A DNA stretch of 18,243 nt from an uncultured Acidimicrobiales bacterium (GCA_937926025.1 CALANQ010000317.1:1-18243), one strand, 5' to 3'; counted from the first letter of the stretch, positions 1 to 7,270 are shown. Translations and numbers: made by a program. The notes: generated from the sequence alone by a model not told the origin.

Positions 1-87
1 CCGGAGTGCCACCAGTGGGAGCCGTGCGGCACCGCCGACCTCCGCGGTCGGGCCCGCCCCACCCGGCTGGCCGCGCCCGTGATCTGA
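1..87 (+). CDS. C-terminal 28 codons of an unidentified protein (5' truncated by window edge)
   Basis: Reading from base 1, the frame is open to a TGA at 85-87 and gives a tail that starts PECHQWEPCG and ends RLAAPVI. Twenty-seven of its 28 codons end in G or C, as in the certain genes of this window. The other two frames lack this bias and give Ala/Pro/Arg-rich noise, so I take this frame as coding. The gene converges on the DapA-like gene, with 9 bases between the two stop codons. The tail contains two Cys, one His and one Trp close together, but I do not recognise the family. No function is assigned. Confidence 0.6.
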   Translation, partial: PECHQWEPCGTADLRGRARPTRLAAPVI

Positions 88-94
88 ACGGGCG
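74..94. terminator. Stem-loop between convergent genes, candidate bidirectional terminator
   Basis: CGCCCGT (74-80) and ACGGGCG (88-94) form a perfect 7-bp stem with a 7-base loop. The stem-loop lies across the plus-strand stop (85-87) and ends 2 bases before the minus-strand stop (97-99). There is no T-tract on either side, which is common for terminators in GC-rich actinobacteria but lowers certainty. Confidence 0.4.
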
Positions 95-96
95 GG

Positions 97-1044
97 CTAC
101 AGCAGGCCGAGGCGGTCGAGGGCCGGCAGGAGCAGGTCGTCGTCGGACTCCGGCCGCCGGGGCAGCGAGGGGTGGACGCCGTCGTGGTCCAGCCAGCCCC
201 GCAGGTAGAGCACCCGGGCCAGCGCGTGCACGGCGTCGTCGACCGGGACCCGGAACACCATCGCGGCCAGGGCCTGCAGCGCGTCGTGGCGCTCGATGAC
301 CCCCGGGTCCTCGCGCGCCCATGCCTCGTCGCGGTCCGAGATGGCGTCGGGCACGGCCGCCGCCAGGTCCAGCGCGTGGTCGGCACCGAACATGATCTGG
401 TCCACGCCCAGGGCGTTGGCCGAGTACAGGCGGAAGTCCGGTCGCAGGTCGTCGCGGCGGCGGATGCGGTCCCACTCCAGCTGGCGGCTCCACGAGCCGT
501 CGATGAGGCCGATGCACGCGGGCTGGTCCAGCAGCGCGCCGAACGCATCAATCCCCCAGGCCCGGCCACCGGCCCAGCGCTCGGCGGGGACGTCGACGGC
601 CAGCAGCCGGTCGCACCACTCGCCCATCCACGCCAGCAGGCCGACCGCCTCGTCGGGGTCCAGCTGGGCCAGCGTGGGCGACGGCACCAGCGCCGGCACC
701 CCGCCGTGGCGGGAGACCGCGGCCACCGTGCCCGCCAGGCGGGCCGGGTCGAAGCCGCCGTCGGGCCCGTCCTCGGCGCGGACGCCGGCGACGAAGGTCC
801 GACCGCCGAGCGCGGCACCCACGGTGGCCACCACCTCGGCCCGGGTGCTGGCGTCGAGGCGGTCGCCCGCGCCGGGGGCACCCGAGACGAACGGGGTCAG
901 CCCGGCGTCGACGGTCCGGCCCAGCAGGTGGGCGAACCCGTCCCAGTCCGGCTCGCCGGTCGGGAGGTACGGCAGCAGCACCGGCGCGAGGCCGGCGGGC
1001 CGACGACCGGGGCAGAGGAGGTCGAACGGCGGATCCTCGAGCAT
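97..1044 (-). CDS. DapA-fold (dihydrodipicolinate synthase-like) protein lacking catalytic residues
   Basis: This 315-residue protein has the length and layout of the DapA/N-acetylneuraminate lyase TIM-barrel family: LAPVLLPYLPTGEPDWDGFA at 19-38, a turn at 53-60 and a strand-5 segment at 147-153. The family signatures are degenerate. The GTTGE substrate loop reads GAPGA (55-59). The YNxP tyrosine site reads VDVP (150-153). The GIKD Schiff-base lysine site reads GLID (179-182), with Ile181 in place of Lys. It is therefore probably not a pyruvate-dependent aldolase; a different chemistry, or a binding or regulatory role, is more likely. The gene lies 43 bases downstream of the TetR gene on the same strand and is probably co-transcribed. 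A GTG at 1050, preceded by TAGGGT 8 bases upstream (1059-1064), is an alternative start that would add two residues. The fold assignment is fairly sure; the function is unknown. Confidence 0.75.
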   Translation of the reverse strand: MLEDPPFDLLCPGRRPAGLAPVLLPYLPTGEPDWDGFAHLLGRTVDAGLTPFVSGAPGAGDRLDASTRAEVVATVGAALGGRTFVAGVRAEDGPDGGFDPARLAGTVAAVSRHGGVPALVPSPTLAQLDPDEAVGLLAWMGEWCDRLLAVDVPAERWAGGRAWGIDAFGALLDQPACIGLIDGSWSRQLEWDRIRRRDDLRPDFRLYSANALGVDQIMFGADHALDLAAAVPDAISDRDEAWAREDPGVIERHDALQALAAMVFRVPVDDAVHALARVLYLRGWLDHDGVHPSLPRRPESDDDLLLPALDRLGLL

Positions 1045-1087
1045 CGCCACGGCGAGCGACCCTAACGCCGGCGGTGGGCGGTGCGGG

Positions 1088-1789
1088 TCAGGCCGGGGCG
1101 GGGACGGGCTGGCCGTCGGCCGCCGACGCTGCTTCTTCGACGATCTCCGTGGAGACCTTGTCGTAGCGCGACAGCAGCTCGTCGATCTCGTCGTCGTCCA
1201 GCATCGCCGCGGCCACCAGGACGCGGAGGCCGGCGGAGAGGCGGGCCCGGTGGTCGATGTCGACCTGGGCCAGCCGGTGGAGCATGGCGCCGTCGCCCAG
1301 GGCGGTGATGGCCCAGCCGGCCTCCTCGGCGCGGATGGCACCGGTGCGCTGGAGCTGGCCGGCGACGCGCTCGGCGAAGCGCTGCACGGTGGCCGACGCC
1401 TCGGGCTGGAGCTCCGGCTGGCGGCCGGCCGCCAGGTAGTACTCGACCTGGCTGCCCTCGGCGTTGCGCGAGGCGGCGAGCGCCTGGTCGACCACCGCGT
1501 CGATGACGTCGTTGATGGGCACGTCGACGGCCAGGACCGCGGCCCGCTCCGCCGCATCGAAGTCCGACACGCGCTCGGTGGCGCCGAGGCGCAGCGCCTC
1601 GGTGACCAGCTCGTCGATGGAGCTGAAGAAGTAGGAGGTGGTGGAGAGGGGGACGCCCGCACGAGCCGCCACCGCACGGTGGGTGACGGCCCCGGCTCCG
1701 ATCTCCGCGGAGAGCTCGGCGGCCGCTTCGAGCAGCGCCGCACGCCGCCGCTGCGCGCTCGCCCGATGGGCCTTCACTCGTGGTGCCAT
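1088..1789 (-). CDS. TetR/AcrR family transcriptional regulator
   Basis: This is a 233-residue one-component repressor. Residues 13-66 are a TetR_N domain: helix 1 with RRRAALLEAAAEL, the helix-turn-helix at about 35-54 (THRAVAARAGVPLSTTSYFF) and the SSIDELV helix 4 start. The rest is the all-helical ligand/dimerisation domain, which names no ligand. I chose the ATG at 1789 because TACAGT lies exactly 7 bases upstream, as expected for a leaderless transcript. A GTG at 1798 would overlap that hexamer. The DapA-like gene follows by 43 bases and the SDR gene ends 90 bases upstream on the same strand. A 5+5 inverted repeat covers its likely -35 region, suggesting autoregulation. It may also control the divergent SDR/oxidase promoter region, where a TetR-type palindrome lies, but that is inference. 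Confidence 0.88.
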   Translation of the reverse strand: MAPRVKAHRASAQRRRAALLEAAAELSAEIGAGAVTHRAVAARAGVPLSTTSYFFSSIDELVTEALRLGATERVSDFDAAERAAVLAVDVPINDVIDAVVDQALAASRNAEGSQVEYYLAAGRQPELQPEASATVQRFAERVAGQLQRTGAIRAEEAGWAITALGDGAMLHRLAQVDIDHRARLSAGLRVLVAAAMLDDDEIDELLSRYDKVSTEIVEEAASAADGQPVPAPA

Positions 1790-1796
1790 GGCGAGC

Positions 1797-1802
1797 ACTG
1801 TA
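1797..1802 (-). promoter_or_regulatory. -10 box of leaderless TetR-gene promoter
   Basis: On the minus strand, TACAGT is followed by 7 bases and the ATG of the TetR gene, and no Shine-Dalgarno sequence is present. The spacing matches the other TANNNT boxes in this window. A weak -35 (GGTAAC) lies 17 bases upstream at 1820-1825. Confidence 0.5.
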
Positions 1803-1813
1803 GGTCACATCGC

Positions 1814-1827
1814 CCGGTTGTTACCGG
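1814..1827. promoter_or_regulatory. Inverted repeat, candidate TetR autoregulatory operator
   Basis: CCGGT-TGTT-ACCGG is a perfect 5+5 inverted repeat covering the presumed -35 element of the TetR gene. Its position is typical for an operator of a self-repressing TetR protein. The arms are short and the base composition is GC-rich, so chance is not excluded. Confidence 0.3.
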
Positions 1828-1879
1828 CGGACACAGTGGTTCTGAGGTGACTTCCGTCTCCCCCGTGTTCACCGCCAGG

Positions 1880-2668
1880 TCACAGATCCGGGAAGCCGAG
1901 ATCCAGGTTCGGCTGCTCGAGACCGCCATCGACCTCGACCACCTTCCCGGTGACGTAGCCGCCCGCCGGCGACGCCAGGTACACGACCGTGGCCGCGATG
2001 TGCTCGGGCTGGCCGATGGTGCGCAGCGGGGTGGCCTCCTCCATCTGGGTGCGCATGCCGTCGTCGCCCAGCACGATGTCCAGCGCGGAGGTGGCGATCG
2101 ACCCGACGGCGATGGCGTTCACCCGCACCTTGGGGGCCAGGTCCCGGGCTGCCAGCCGGGTGTAGTGCGCCAGCCCGGCCTTGGCGGTGCCGTACGCCAG
2201 GTAGCCCCGGCCCGGCACCCGGCCCATGATCGACGAGATCCCCACGATCGACCCGCCGCCCGACTCCAGCATGATCGGCAGCGCCGCCCGGTTGAGGGCG
2301 TGGGCGGTGACGACGTTGAACGAGAACGCCTCGGCCAGAAAGCGCGGCGAGGTGTGCTCGAAGGGGCGGGGCATGGTGCCGCCCAGGTTGTCGACCACCA
2401 CGTCCAGGCGGCCGAACGCGTCCTTCGCCGCCGTGGCCAGACCGGCCACCGCGTCGAGGTCGCTCAGGTCGGCCACCACCACGTGAGCCCGCCGGCCCAC
2501 CGCCTCGATCTGGGCGGCGACATCGGCGAGCTGGTCCTCGGAGCGCGCCGAGATCACGACGTCGGCGCCGGCCTCGGCCAGCGCCAGGGCGCACGCGGCG
2601 CCGATGCCACGGCCGGCTCCGGTGACGATGGCGACCTGATCGGTGAGGCGGAAGCGGTCGAGGATCAC
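1880..2668 (-). CDS. SDR family NAD(P)-dependent oxidoreductase (FabG-like)
   Basis: This 262-residue protein has the classical short-chain dehydrogenase layout. The nucleotide-binding TGAGRGIG is at 16-23, an acidic D68 lies in the adenine-ring region, and DNLGG (93-97) replaces the usual NNAG. The tetrad is N118, Ser145/146 (GISSIMG), Y159 and K163 (YGTAK), and the C-terminal cofactor loop ends VTGKVVEVDGG. All catalytic residues are present, so it should interconvert a hydroxyl and a carbonyl group; the substrate is not readable. The start is a GTG at 2668 with AGGAG 5 bases upstream. It diverges from the FAD oxidase gene across 112 bases that contain a 17-bp palindrome, suggesting shared control. 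Confidence 0.9.
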   Translation of the reverse strand: MILDRFRLTDQVAIVTGAGRGIGAACALALAEAGADVVISARSEDQLADVAAQIEAVGRRAHVVVADLSDLDAVAGLATAAKDAFGRLDVVVDNLGGTMPRPFEHTSPRFLAEAFSFNVVTAHALNRAALPIMLESGGGSIVGISSIMGRVPGRGYLAYGTAKAGLAHYTRLAARDLAPKVRVNAIAVGSIATSALDIVLGDDGMRTQMEEATPLRTIGQPEHIAATVVYLASPAGGYVTGKVVEVDGGLEQPNLDLGFPDL

Positions 2669-2699
2669 GGGAGCTCCTGGGGAAGGCGGGTTCGGACGA

Positions 2700-2716
2700 T
2701 CTGACGGGGCGTCAGA
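2700..2716. promoter_or_regulatory. Perfect 17-bp palindrome in divergent promoter region, candidate TetR-type operator
   Basis: TCTGACG-GGG-CGTCAGA is a 7+7 perfect inverted repeat with a 3-base centre. It lies 31 bases upstream of the SDR start and 64 bases upstream of the FAD oxidase start. A TACTCT hexamer on the minus strand (2714-2719) could be the SDR -10 box, which would place the palindrome over the transcription start. The arm length, short centre and location are those of TetR-family operators. The cognate regulator is not proven; the TetR protein encoded at 1088-1789 is the obvious candidate. Confidence 0.6.
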
Positions 2717-2780
2717 GTAGGCCGGGTCCGCTCGTTCCGGGGCGTGGCATGCTGTCTCGTCCACGGGAAAAGGGGGCTTC

Positions 2781-4152
2781 ATGGGTGATCTCGTCAGCGC
2801 ACTCGAGGACATCGTCGGCGCGGCCAACGTGGCCACCGGCGACGCCATCGCGGAGGACCTGACCCACGACGAGGCCATCACCGCCAGCGCGGTGGTCCCG
2901 GCCGCCGTCGTCCGACCGTCCACCACCGAGGAGGTGGCGGCCATCGTCGTCACCGCCGCCGAGCACGGCGCTCCCGTCACGGCGCGGGGCTCGGGCACGG
3001 GCCTCTCGGGAGCGTGCATCCCCCAGGCCGACGGCGTGCTCGTGTCGTTCGACCGCATGGCCGAGATCCTCGAGCTCGACCTCGACAACCACGTCGCCCG
3101 GGTCCAGCCCGGGGTCACCCTCGCCCAGCTCGACGAGGCCACCGCCGCCGTCGGGCTGGTCTACCCCGTGTTCCCCGGCGAGAACTCGGCCAGCCTCGGC
3201 GGCAACGTGGCCACCAACGCTGGCGGCATGCGGGCGGTGCGCTACGGCGTCACGCGCCACCAGGTGCTCGGGCTCACCGCGGTGCTCGGCACCGGCGAGA
3301 CCATCACCACGGGCGGCAAGTTCGTGAAGGCCACCTCCGGCTACGACCTCACCCAGCTCATCATCGGCTCCGAGGGCACGCTGGCCCTCGCCACCGAGGC
3401 CACGCTGCGCCTCCACCCGCGCCTCACCCACGGCGCCACGGTGCTCATCCCGTTCCCGGGCCTCGACGAGGTGGCCGCCGCCGTCCCCCGCATCGTCGGG
3501 TCGGGCCTGATGCCCACCATCCTCGAGTATCGACTTCATCACGATGAGCGCCATCACCGCCGCGCAGAACCTGGAGCTCGGCGTCCCGCAGGACATCAAG
3601 GACGCCGCTATGGCCTACCTGGTGGTGGTGCTGGAGAACCGCAGCGACGACCGCGTCGACGAGGACGTGCAGGAGCTGGCCGAACTGGCCACCGAGCTGG
3701 GCGCGCTGGACCTGTACGTGCTGCCCACCGGGTCGGGCGCCGCCCTGATCGACGCCCGCGAGAAGGCGTTCTGGACGGCGAAGGCCAACGGGGCCAACGA
3801 CATCACCGACATGGTCGTGCCCCGCGGGTCGATCCCCGAGTACCTCAGCGCGGTGCAGGCCATCGGCGCCGACACGGGATCGCTGGTGGTCGGCTGCGGC
3901 CACGCCGGCGACGGCAACGTGCACCTCTCCGTGTTCCAGCCCGACGTCGAGACCCGCAAGACCGTGGTCGGCCGCATCCTGCGCGCCGGCGCCGACCTCG
4001 GCGGCGCCGTCAGCGGCGAGCACGGCATCGGCACCGAGAAGAAGGCCTACCTCGCCCAGATCGAGGACCCGGCCAAGCTCGACCTGATGCGCCGCATCAA
4101 GGCCAGCTTCGACCCGTCCGGCATCCTCAACCCCGGCGTCATCTTCGACTGA
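2781..4152 (+). pseudogene. GlcD-like FAD-binding oxidase / 2-hydroxyacid dehydrogenase, interrupted by a frameshift
   Basis: Two overlapping frames together make one FAD-linked oxidase of the GlcD/D-lactate dehydrogenase type, about 457 residues if repaired, the normal length. The first frame (2781 to about 3530, 250 residues) holds the PCMH FAD domain: RGSGTGLSGA at 69-78, SLGGNVATNAGGMR at 138-151 and GYDLTQLIIGSEGTL at 187-201. The C-terminal FAD-oxidase domain continues in the +1 frame (3529-4152), with GHAGDGNVHL, SGEHGIGTEKKAY and a final LNPG. At the junction GAG-TAT-CGAC replaces the expected GAG-TAY-ATC-GAC, so two bases seem to be missing. Unrepaired, the first frame runs on as Arg-rich nonsense to 4190. 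The start ATG follows AAAAGGGGG. The expected reaction is oxidation of a 2-hydroxy acid to a 2-oxo acid, matching the ThDP enzyme that starts 34 bases downstream. A sequencing error, a true mutation or recoding are all possible. Confidence 0.85.
3525..3546 (+). other. Frameshift point inside the FAD oxidase gene
   Basis: Frame 1 reads ...ILEY and then becomes nonsense. The +1 frame, starting at the ATC at 3529-3531, reads IDFITMSAITAAQ and continues the family's C-terminal domain. Joined, they give ILEY-IDFITM, which matches the family pattern if a two-base deletion fell within TAY-ATC. There is no homopolymer or known slippery site here. The downstream frame has an internal ATG at 3544, so a separate 202-residue C-terminal polypeptide is formally possible. 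Confidence 0.7.
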
Positions 4153-4186
4153 CCCCTTCTCCTTCCACCCCAGCAAGGAACCCACC

Positions 4187-5743
4187 ATGAACGGCGCCAA
4201 CGCCCTCATCCGCACGCTCGTCGACTCCGGCGTGGACGTGTGCTTCATGAACCCGGGCACGTCGGAGATGCACTTCGTCGCCGCCCTCGACGACGTCCGC
4301 GAGATGCGCGGCGTGCTCGCCCTGTTCGAGGGCGTGGCCACCGGGGCCGCCGACGGCTACGCCCGCATGGCCGACAAGCCCGCCGCCGTGCTGCTGCACC
4401 TCGGCCCCGGCCTCGGCAACGGCCTGGCCAACCTGCACAACGCCCGCAAAGGCCACACGCCGGTGGTGAACATCGTCGGCGACCACGCCACGTACCACAA
4501 GCAGTACGACGCCCAGCTGGAGTCCGACATCGAGACGGTGGCGCGCAACGTGTCCACGTGGCTGCGCACCTCGGCCTCGGTCGAAGAGGTGGCCGCCGAC
4601 GCCGCCGACGCGGTGGCGGTGGCCTCCGGTCCGCCGGCGCAGATCGCCACCCTCATCCTCCCGGCCGACGTGAGCTGGAGCGAAGGCGGCACCCCCGCGG
4701 CGCCGGTCGCGCCGGCCCAGCCCACCCCGGTCGACGCCGACGCCGTGGCGGCCATCGCCGCCGTGCTCCAGGGCGACGAGCCTGCCGCCCTGTTCGTGGG
4801 CGGGCGGGCCTGCCGCGCTGACGCCCTGGTGGACGCCAGCCGCGTCGCCAACACCACCGGCGCCAAGCTGCTGGCCGAGACCTTCCCCGCCCGCATCGAG
4901 CGCGGCGCCGGGCGGGTGCCGGTCGACCGCCTCGCCTACCTGGCCGAGTTCGCGGCCATGCAGCTCGACGGCCTGAAGCACCTGGTGCTGGTGGACTCCA
5001 AGGCGCCGGTGTCGTTCTTCGCCTACCCCGGCAAGGCCAGCGACCTGGTGCCCGAGGGCTGCACCGTCCACGTGCTGGCCGACCAGGCCGGCGACCCTGC
5101 CGCCGCGCTGGCCGCGCTGGCCGATGCCGTGGGCGCGGCGGCCGACGCCGCCACCATCCAGGCCGAGTCCCGCCCGGAGCTGCCCACCGGTCCGCTCACC
5201 GCCGACGGCGTCTGCCAGGCGCTCGGTGCCCTGCTGCCCGAAGGCGCCATCGTGTCCGACGAGGGCAACACGTCGGGTCTGTTCGCCGCCGGCTTCACCG
5301 CGGGCGCCCCGGCGCACGACTGGCTGACGCTGACCGGCGGCGCCATCGGCCAGGGCCTCCCCGCCGCCGTGGGCGCGGCGGTCGCGTGCCCGGACCGCAA
5401 GGTGGTCGTGCTCGAGTCCGACGGCTCCGCGATGTACACGATGCAGAGCTGGTGGACGATGGCCCGCGAGGACCTCGACGTGGTCACCATCCTCTTCAAC
5501 AACGCCAGCTACGCGGTGCTCAACATGGAGCTCAACCGCGTCGGCGCCACCGAGGGCGCGCCGAAGGCCAAGGAGATGCTGGACCTCACCCGGCCCACCA
5601 TGGACTTCGTCTCCCTGGCCCAGGGCTGCGGCGTGTCCGCCACCCGCGCCACCACCGCCGAGGAGTTCGTGGACCAGCTCCGCGAGGCGCTGGCCAGCAA
5701 GGGCCCCCACGTCATCGAGGCCATCGTCCCCAGCATCATCTGA
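4187..5743 (+). CDS. ThDP-dependent enzyme, benzoylformate decarboxylase / acetolactate synthase large-subunit-like
   Basis: This 518-residue protein has the three-domain ThDP decarboxylase/carboligase architecture. The N-terminal PYR domain has MNPGTSE at 21-27, the cofactor-activating glutamate at E48 (LFEGVATGAADGYAR) and His71 (LLHLGPGLGNG), matching the active-site histidine 70 of benzoylformate decarboxylase. The central domain spans about 185-325. The C-terminal PP domain has GGAIGQGLPAAVGAA at 384-398 and the Mg/ThDP motif SDGS...FNN at 411-439, where the usual first Gly of GDG is Ser. It likely decarboxylates or carboligates a 2-oxo acid. Such proteins are often annotated 'acetolactate synthase', but no small subunit is nearby and biosynthetic AHAS is usually longer. 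The start has AAGGA 7 bases upstream. The preceding FAD oxidase could supply its substrate. It ends 9 bases from the convergent kinase stop. Confidence 0.87.
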   Translation: MNGANALIRTLVDSGVDVCFMNPGTSEMHFVAALDDVREMRGVLALFEGVATGAADGYARMADKPAAVLLHLGPGLGNGLANLHNARKGHTPVVNIVGDHATYHKQYDAQLESDIETVARNVSTWLRTSASVEEVAADAADAVAVASGPPAQIATLILPADVSWSEGGTPAAPVAPAQPTPVDADAVAAIAAVLQGDEPAALFVGGRACRADALVDASRVANTTGAKLLAETFPARIERGAGRVPVDRLAYLAEFAAMQLDGLKHLVLVDSKAPVSFFAYPGKASDLVPEGCTVHVLADQAGDPAAALAALADAVGAAADAATIQAESRPELPTGPLTADGVCQALGALLPEGAIVSDEGNTSGLFAAGFTAGAPAHDWLTLTGGAIGQGLPAAVGAAVACPDRKVVVLESDGSAMYTMQSWWTMAREDLDVVTILFNNASYAVLNMELNRVGATEGAPKAKEMLDLTRPTMDFVSLAQGCGVSATRATTAEEFVDQLREALASKGPHVIEAIVPSII

Positions 5744-5752
5744 CGACCCCAG

Positions 5753-7270
5753 TCAGCTCCCCAGGCCCAGCGGGCGGAGGGCGTCGAACGCAGCGGTGAA
5801 CTGCGTCTGGGCGTGGGCGTGCACGTCCGCCGTGGCCGGATCCGGGTCGAACGAGCGGTCGAGGCGGATCCAGTCGCCGCCGCCTGCGCCCACCTGCTCC
5901 AGCGCCCAACCGGCCGCAGCCCGCGCCCCGGAGTGGCCCGGCTCGGCCAGGGTGCGGATCGGCCGCTGGAGGACGTCGGCCAGCACCTGGGACCACGCCG
6001 CCGAGCGGGCCGCGCCGCCGGTGAGCACGATCTCCTCTGCGGGGTCCCCGGTGAACGCCTCCACCGGCCCGAGCAGCCACCGCAGGTTGTGGGCCACGCC
6101 CTCGGCGGCGGCTCGGACCAGGTCGACCCGCTGGGTGTCGAGCGAGACGCCCACGAACCCCCCGCGGACCGACGGATCGGCCTGCGGGGACATCGAGCCC
6201 GACAGCCACGGGAGGAACCGGGTGCCCCGGGCGCCCGCCGGTGACGCGTCGAGCGCGGCGTCGAACCCCGTGAACGGATCGTCGGCACCGTGGTCGCCGA
6301 GGACGTCACGGGCGTGCACGAGGCTGGCCAGGACGTGCTCCACGGCCCGGCCGGCGATGCCGTTCTCCGCGGACACGAGGTAGCGGTCCGTGCGGAGGCC
6401 CGGCATGGCCAGCACCTCGTGGTCGAGGTCCATGCCGAGCTCGTCGACGCCGCTGAGCACCACGCCGGTGGTGCCGATGGCCACGCCGATCCGGCCGCGC
6501 TGGTCGGCGCCGGTGGCCTGGGCCCCGGCGCAGCTGTCGGTCATCCCGGTGAGGACCGGGACGTCGACGGGAAGCCCGATGGCGTCGGCCACCTCGGAGC
6601 GGACCGGACCGACCGTGGCCCCGACGGTGAGGAGCGGAGGCAGCCGGGTGGCGTCGATGCCGGCCAGCGCCACCAGCTTCTCGTCGTAGGCGGTGGTGCC
6701 GAGACGGCGGTTGTCGATGAGCTGGCTGGCGAACATCGACCCCTGGGTGGCGGCGATGGTCCCGGTGAGCCGGGCGGTCACGTAGTCGACCGGCTCCAGG
6801 TAGGCCGTCACCTGCTCGTGGAGGGTGGGCTCGTCGAACTGGAACGCCAGCAGGTGCCCGAGGGCCAGCCCGCCGCCGACCGGCGGGATCGGGTGGCGCT
6901 CGAGCCACGTGGTGAACGCGTCCTCGTGGCGGCCCAGGATGTCGAAGCACCGGCTGGTGCCCCGCTGGTCGAAGTAGAGCCGCATCGGCGCCAGCGGCAG
7001 GCCGGCGGCATCGACCGGGACGATCGAGGAGTACTGGCCGCACAGCCCCACCGCGCCCACCGCCTGCAGCCCGTCGCGTCCGGCCGCTGCGGCCACGTCG
7101 CCGAGCGCGCCCTGCACCGCATCCCAGAGGGCGACGGCATCCTGCTCCGCGACATCGCCGTCGCGGGTCCACGAGAGCGGCCGGTGGGCGACGGCCCGCG
7201 TGGTGCCGTCGTCGCGGACCAGCACCACCTTCACGTTGGTGGTCCCGATGTCGATGCCCAGCGCGTCCAT
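5753..7270 (-). CDS. FGGY-family carbohydrate kinase (xylulokinase-like)
   Basis: This 505-residue protein is a typical-length member of the FGGY kinases, which phosphorylate sugars or polyols with ATP. The N-terminal phosphate-1 loop is GIDIGTTNVKVV (5-16). GLCGQYSSIV (75-84) and MRLYFDQRGT (96-105) occupy the usual substrate-side positions, and TGMTDSCAGA (241-250) carries the probable catalytic base D245. FGGY_C begins with GVAIGTTGVVLSG and has the adenosine motif LTGGAARSAAWSQVLADVL. The substrate cannot be read; xylulose, ribulose, erythritol or related polyols are all possible. The ATG at 7270 has a strong GGGAGG 5 bases upstream, and TAGGGT at 7295-7300 is a likely -10 box. The gene converges tightly on the ThDP enzyme gene and is transcribed separately. 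Confidence 0.9.
   Translation of the reverse strand: MDALGIDIGTTNVKVVLVRDDGTTRAVAHRPLSWTRDGDVAEQDAVALWDAVQGALGDVAAAAGRDGLQAVGAVGLCGQYSSIVPVDAAGLPLAPMRLYFDQRGTSRCFDILGRHEDAFTTWLERHPIPPVGGGLALGHLLAFQFDEPTLHEQVTAYLEPVDYVTARLTGTIAATQGSMFASQLIDNRRLGTTAYDEKLVALAGIDATRLPPLLTVGATVGPVRSEVADAIGLPVDVPVLTGMTDSCAGAQATGADQRGRIGVAIGTTGVVLSGVDELGMDLDHEVLAMPGLRTDRYLVSAENGIAGRAVEHVLASLVHARDVLGDHGADDPFTGFDAALDASPAGARGTRFLPWLSGSMSPQADPSVRGGFVGVSLDTQRVDLVRAAAEGVAHNLRWLLGPVEAFTGDPAEEIVLTGGAARSAAWSQVLADVLQRPIRTLAEPGHSGARAAAGWALEQVGAGGGDWIRLDRSFDPDPATADVHAHAQTQFTAAFDALRPLGLGS

Noticed and set aside
1045..1743. Fusion of the DapA-like protein to a long Ser/Arg-rich N-terminal region
   Set aside because: The frame is open upstream, but that part lies in the TetR gene in another frame, is compositional nonsense and has no homology pattern; a start at 1044 (or 1050) is enough.
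296..2704. Plus-strand open frame of 802 codons across the DapA-like, TetR and SDR genes
   Set aside because: It is the antisense shadow of three well-supported minus-strand genes; its product is Ser/Arg/Gly-rich with no domain, and its codon bias is wrong.
2669..3142. N-terminal extension of the SDR protein back across the divergent promoter
   Set aside because: It would overlap the FAD oxidase gene antisense; the SDR fold starts right after the GTG at 2668, which has a strong ribosome binding site.
3531..4190. Original-frame continuation of the FAD oxidase after the frameshift
   Set aside because: It is Arg/Pro/Gly-rich out-of-frame sequence; the domain signatures continue in the +1 frame.
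4139..5710. Minus-strand open frame of 523 codons opposite the ThDP enzyme
   Set aside because: Gly/Val/His-rich antisense translation of a high-GC gene; the plus strand has complete ThDP motifs.
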